Assembly (NCBI GenBank): GCA_020048795.1
Contig: JAIFMA010000091.1
Location: 1 to 5,784, forward strand
DNA from: Rhodoferax sp.
GTDB lineage: Bacteria > Pseudomonadota > Gammaproteobacteria > Burkholderiales > Burkholderiaceae_C
Reading direction: 5' to 3'
DNA: 5,784 nucleotides
Part shown: piece by piece, positions 5,439 through 5,784 of the stretch
Layout of the letters: each line of letters starts with the position of its first letter
How positions within the stretch are numbered: position 1 is the stretch's first letter
Notes under the pieces: generated by a model
The model's input: only the letters and a program-made list of their open reading frames with translations
The model's database searches: none
What the model was told of the DNA's origin: nothing
Position numbers and translations under genes: made by a program

Positions 5439-5784
5439 ATTATGCGAAATGGGTTGTTCTTTATGCGATACGGTCGCTGCCCCAACAGAGGGCAACAACG
5501 CATACAAAATCGCTACCCATTATTGGCCGCTATTTGGACTTGTTGTGCGATTTGCTGCTGGTGCGCCGTTTGCAGCCATGGGCCAGGCAGTCCAGCAAAA
5601 GACTGGTCAAAGCGCCCAAGGTGTATGTGCGCGACAGCGGCCTGGTGCATGCCCTGTTGGGCTTAGCCACACAGGGTGACCTGCTCTCACACACGGTAGC
5701 GGGTGGCAGCTGGGAGGGTTGGGTCATTGAAAACCTGCTGGCCTGTGCGCCACCCACCACCCAGTTCAGCTACTACCGCACCGC
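5435..5784 (+). pseudogene. 5'-truncated AAA_14/DUF4143 ATPase gene, partial at the right edge
   Basis: A frame open to the window edge encodes the middle of a second DUF4143 protein. From about 5510 it reads SLPIIGRYLDLLCDLLLVRR, then LQPW, KRLVKAPKVYVRDSGLVHAL (about 5603-5662) and GGSWEGWVIENLL (about 5702-5740). This corresponds to roughly residues 216-310 of the intact neighbour but is clearly a different subfamily (PKVYVRDSGL against SKFYFLDAAL). The AAA_14 domain with Walker A and B, about 215 residues, is absent, so it cannot be a working ATPase. I give the start as the ATG at 5435, which overlaps the previous stop as ATGA and is in frame. The first 25 or so codons are repeat copy B read as protein and are unlike the family. 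It could be a dead remnant or a translationally coupled C-terminal fragment; the C-terminus is not visible. Confidence 0.78.
5440..5511 (+). repeat. Direct repeat, copy B (~72 bp), between the ATPase gene and the ATPase remnant
   Basis: Second copy, same orientation as 4125-4194. It begins one base after the TGA of the intact ATPase gene. TTATGCG again occurs twice 21 bp apart (5440 and 5461), and an inverted CGCATA lies at the right end (5499-5504). In this copy GTTGTT (5453-5458) could also pair with AACAAC (5494-5499), but copy A does not keep this pairing. Its right end adjoins the point where similarity to DUF4143 proteins begins. Confidence 0.75.

Noticed and set aside
5440..5511. Repeat as an integron attC site
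   Set aside because: The expected RYYYAAC / GTTRRRY boxes and the strong self-pairing of attC are not seen, and the limited pairing in copy B is not kept in copy A.
4254..5784. A toxin-antitoxin or anti-phage system formed by the ATPase and its neighbour
   Set aside because: The second gene is a truncated relative of the first, not a distinct partner, and no known defence or toxin domain is visible. There is no support beyond the accessory character of the region.
1..5784. tRNA, rRNA or CRISPR array
   Set aside because: No cloverleaf-like, rRNA-like or regularly spaced multiple repeat pattern was found; the only repeat pair is the direct repeat around the ATPase gene.

Overview
The window looks like chromosomal DNA from a betaproteobacterium, most likely Burkholderiales and perhaps Comamonadaceae (Rhodoferax/Polaromonas-like). 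This rests on my recall of the protein styles (ClpB, YciH/SUI1, DUF3820) and on moderately high GC; no search was run.

Layout. Positions 1-454 (minus) hold the first 151 codons of a soluble sensor-type histidine kinase that runs off the left edge. After a 118-bp gap with a strong hairpin comes a complete clpB (573-3161, minus), the ClpB/Hsp104 disaggregase, behind a good sigma-32-like heat-shock promoter and a GGAGG ribosome site. Upstream of it on the same strand lie two small genes only 3 nt apart: a 120-residue SUI1/YciH translation factor (3489-3851) and a 70-residue DUF3820 protein (3273-3485). This left part is ordinary core genome with a stress and translation flavour.

The right part (about 3852-5784, plus strand) looks accessory. 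A 402-bp divergent intergenic region holds a hairpin resembling dispersed proteobacterial repeats, one copy of a ~70-bp repeat (4125-4194), and a perfect 9-bp palindrome just before an intact AAA_14/DUF4143 ATPase gene (4254-5438). One base after that gene's stop, a second, direct copy of the ~70-bp repeat begins (5440-5511). It abuts the middle of a second, different DUF4143-type ATPase gene that has lost its ATPase half and runs off the right edge. The frame of this remnant is open from an ATG overlapping the stop of the intact gene (ATGA), so a chimeric truncated protein could be translated.

The least explained signal is the repeat pair bracketing the ATPase gene. Its ends are well conserved, its 24-nt core has constant length but diverged sequence, and TTATGCG occurs twice in each copy at 21-bp spacing. 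It may be a dispersed repeat, the scar of a mobile cassette, or a small coding unit; the sequence alone does not decide.
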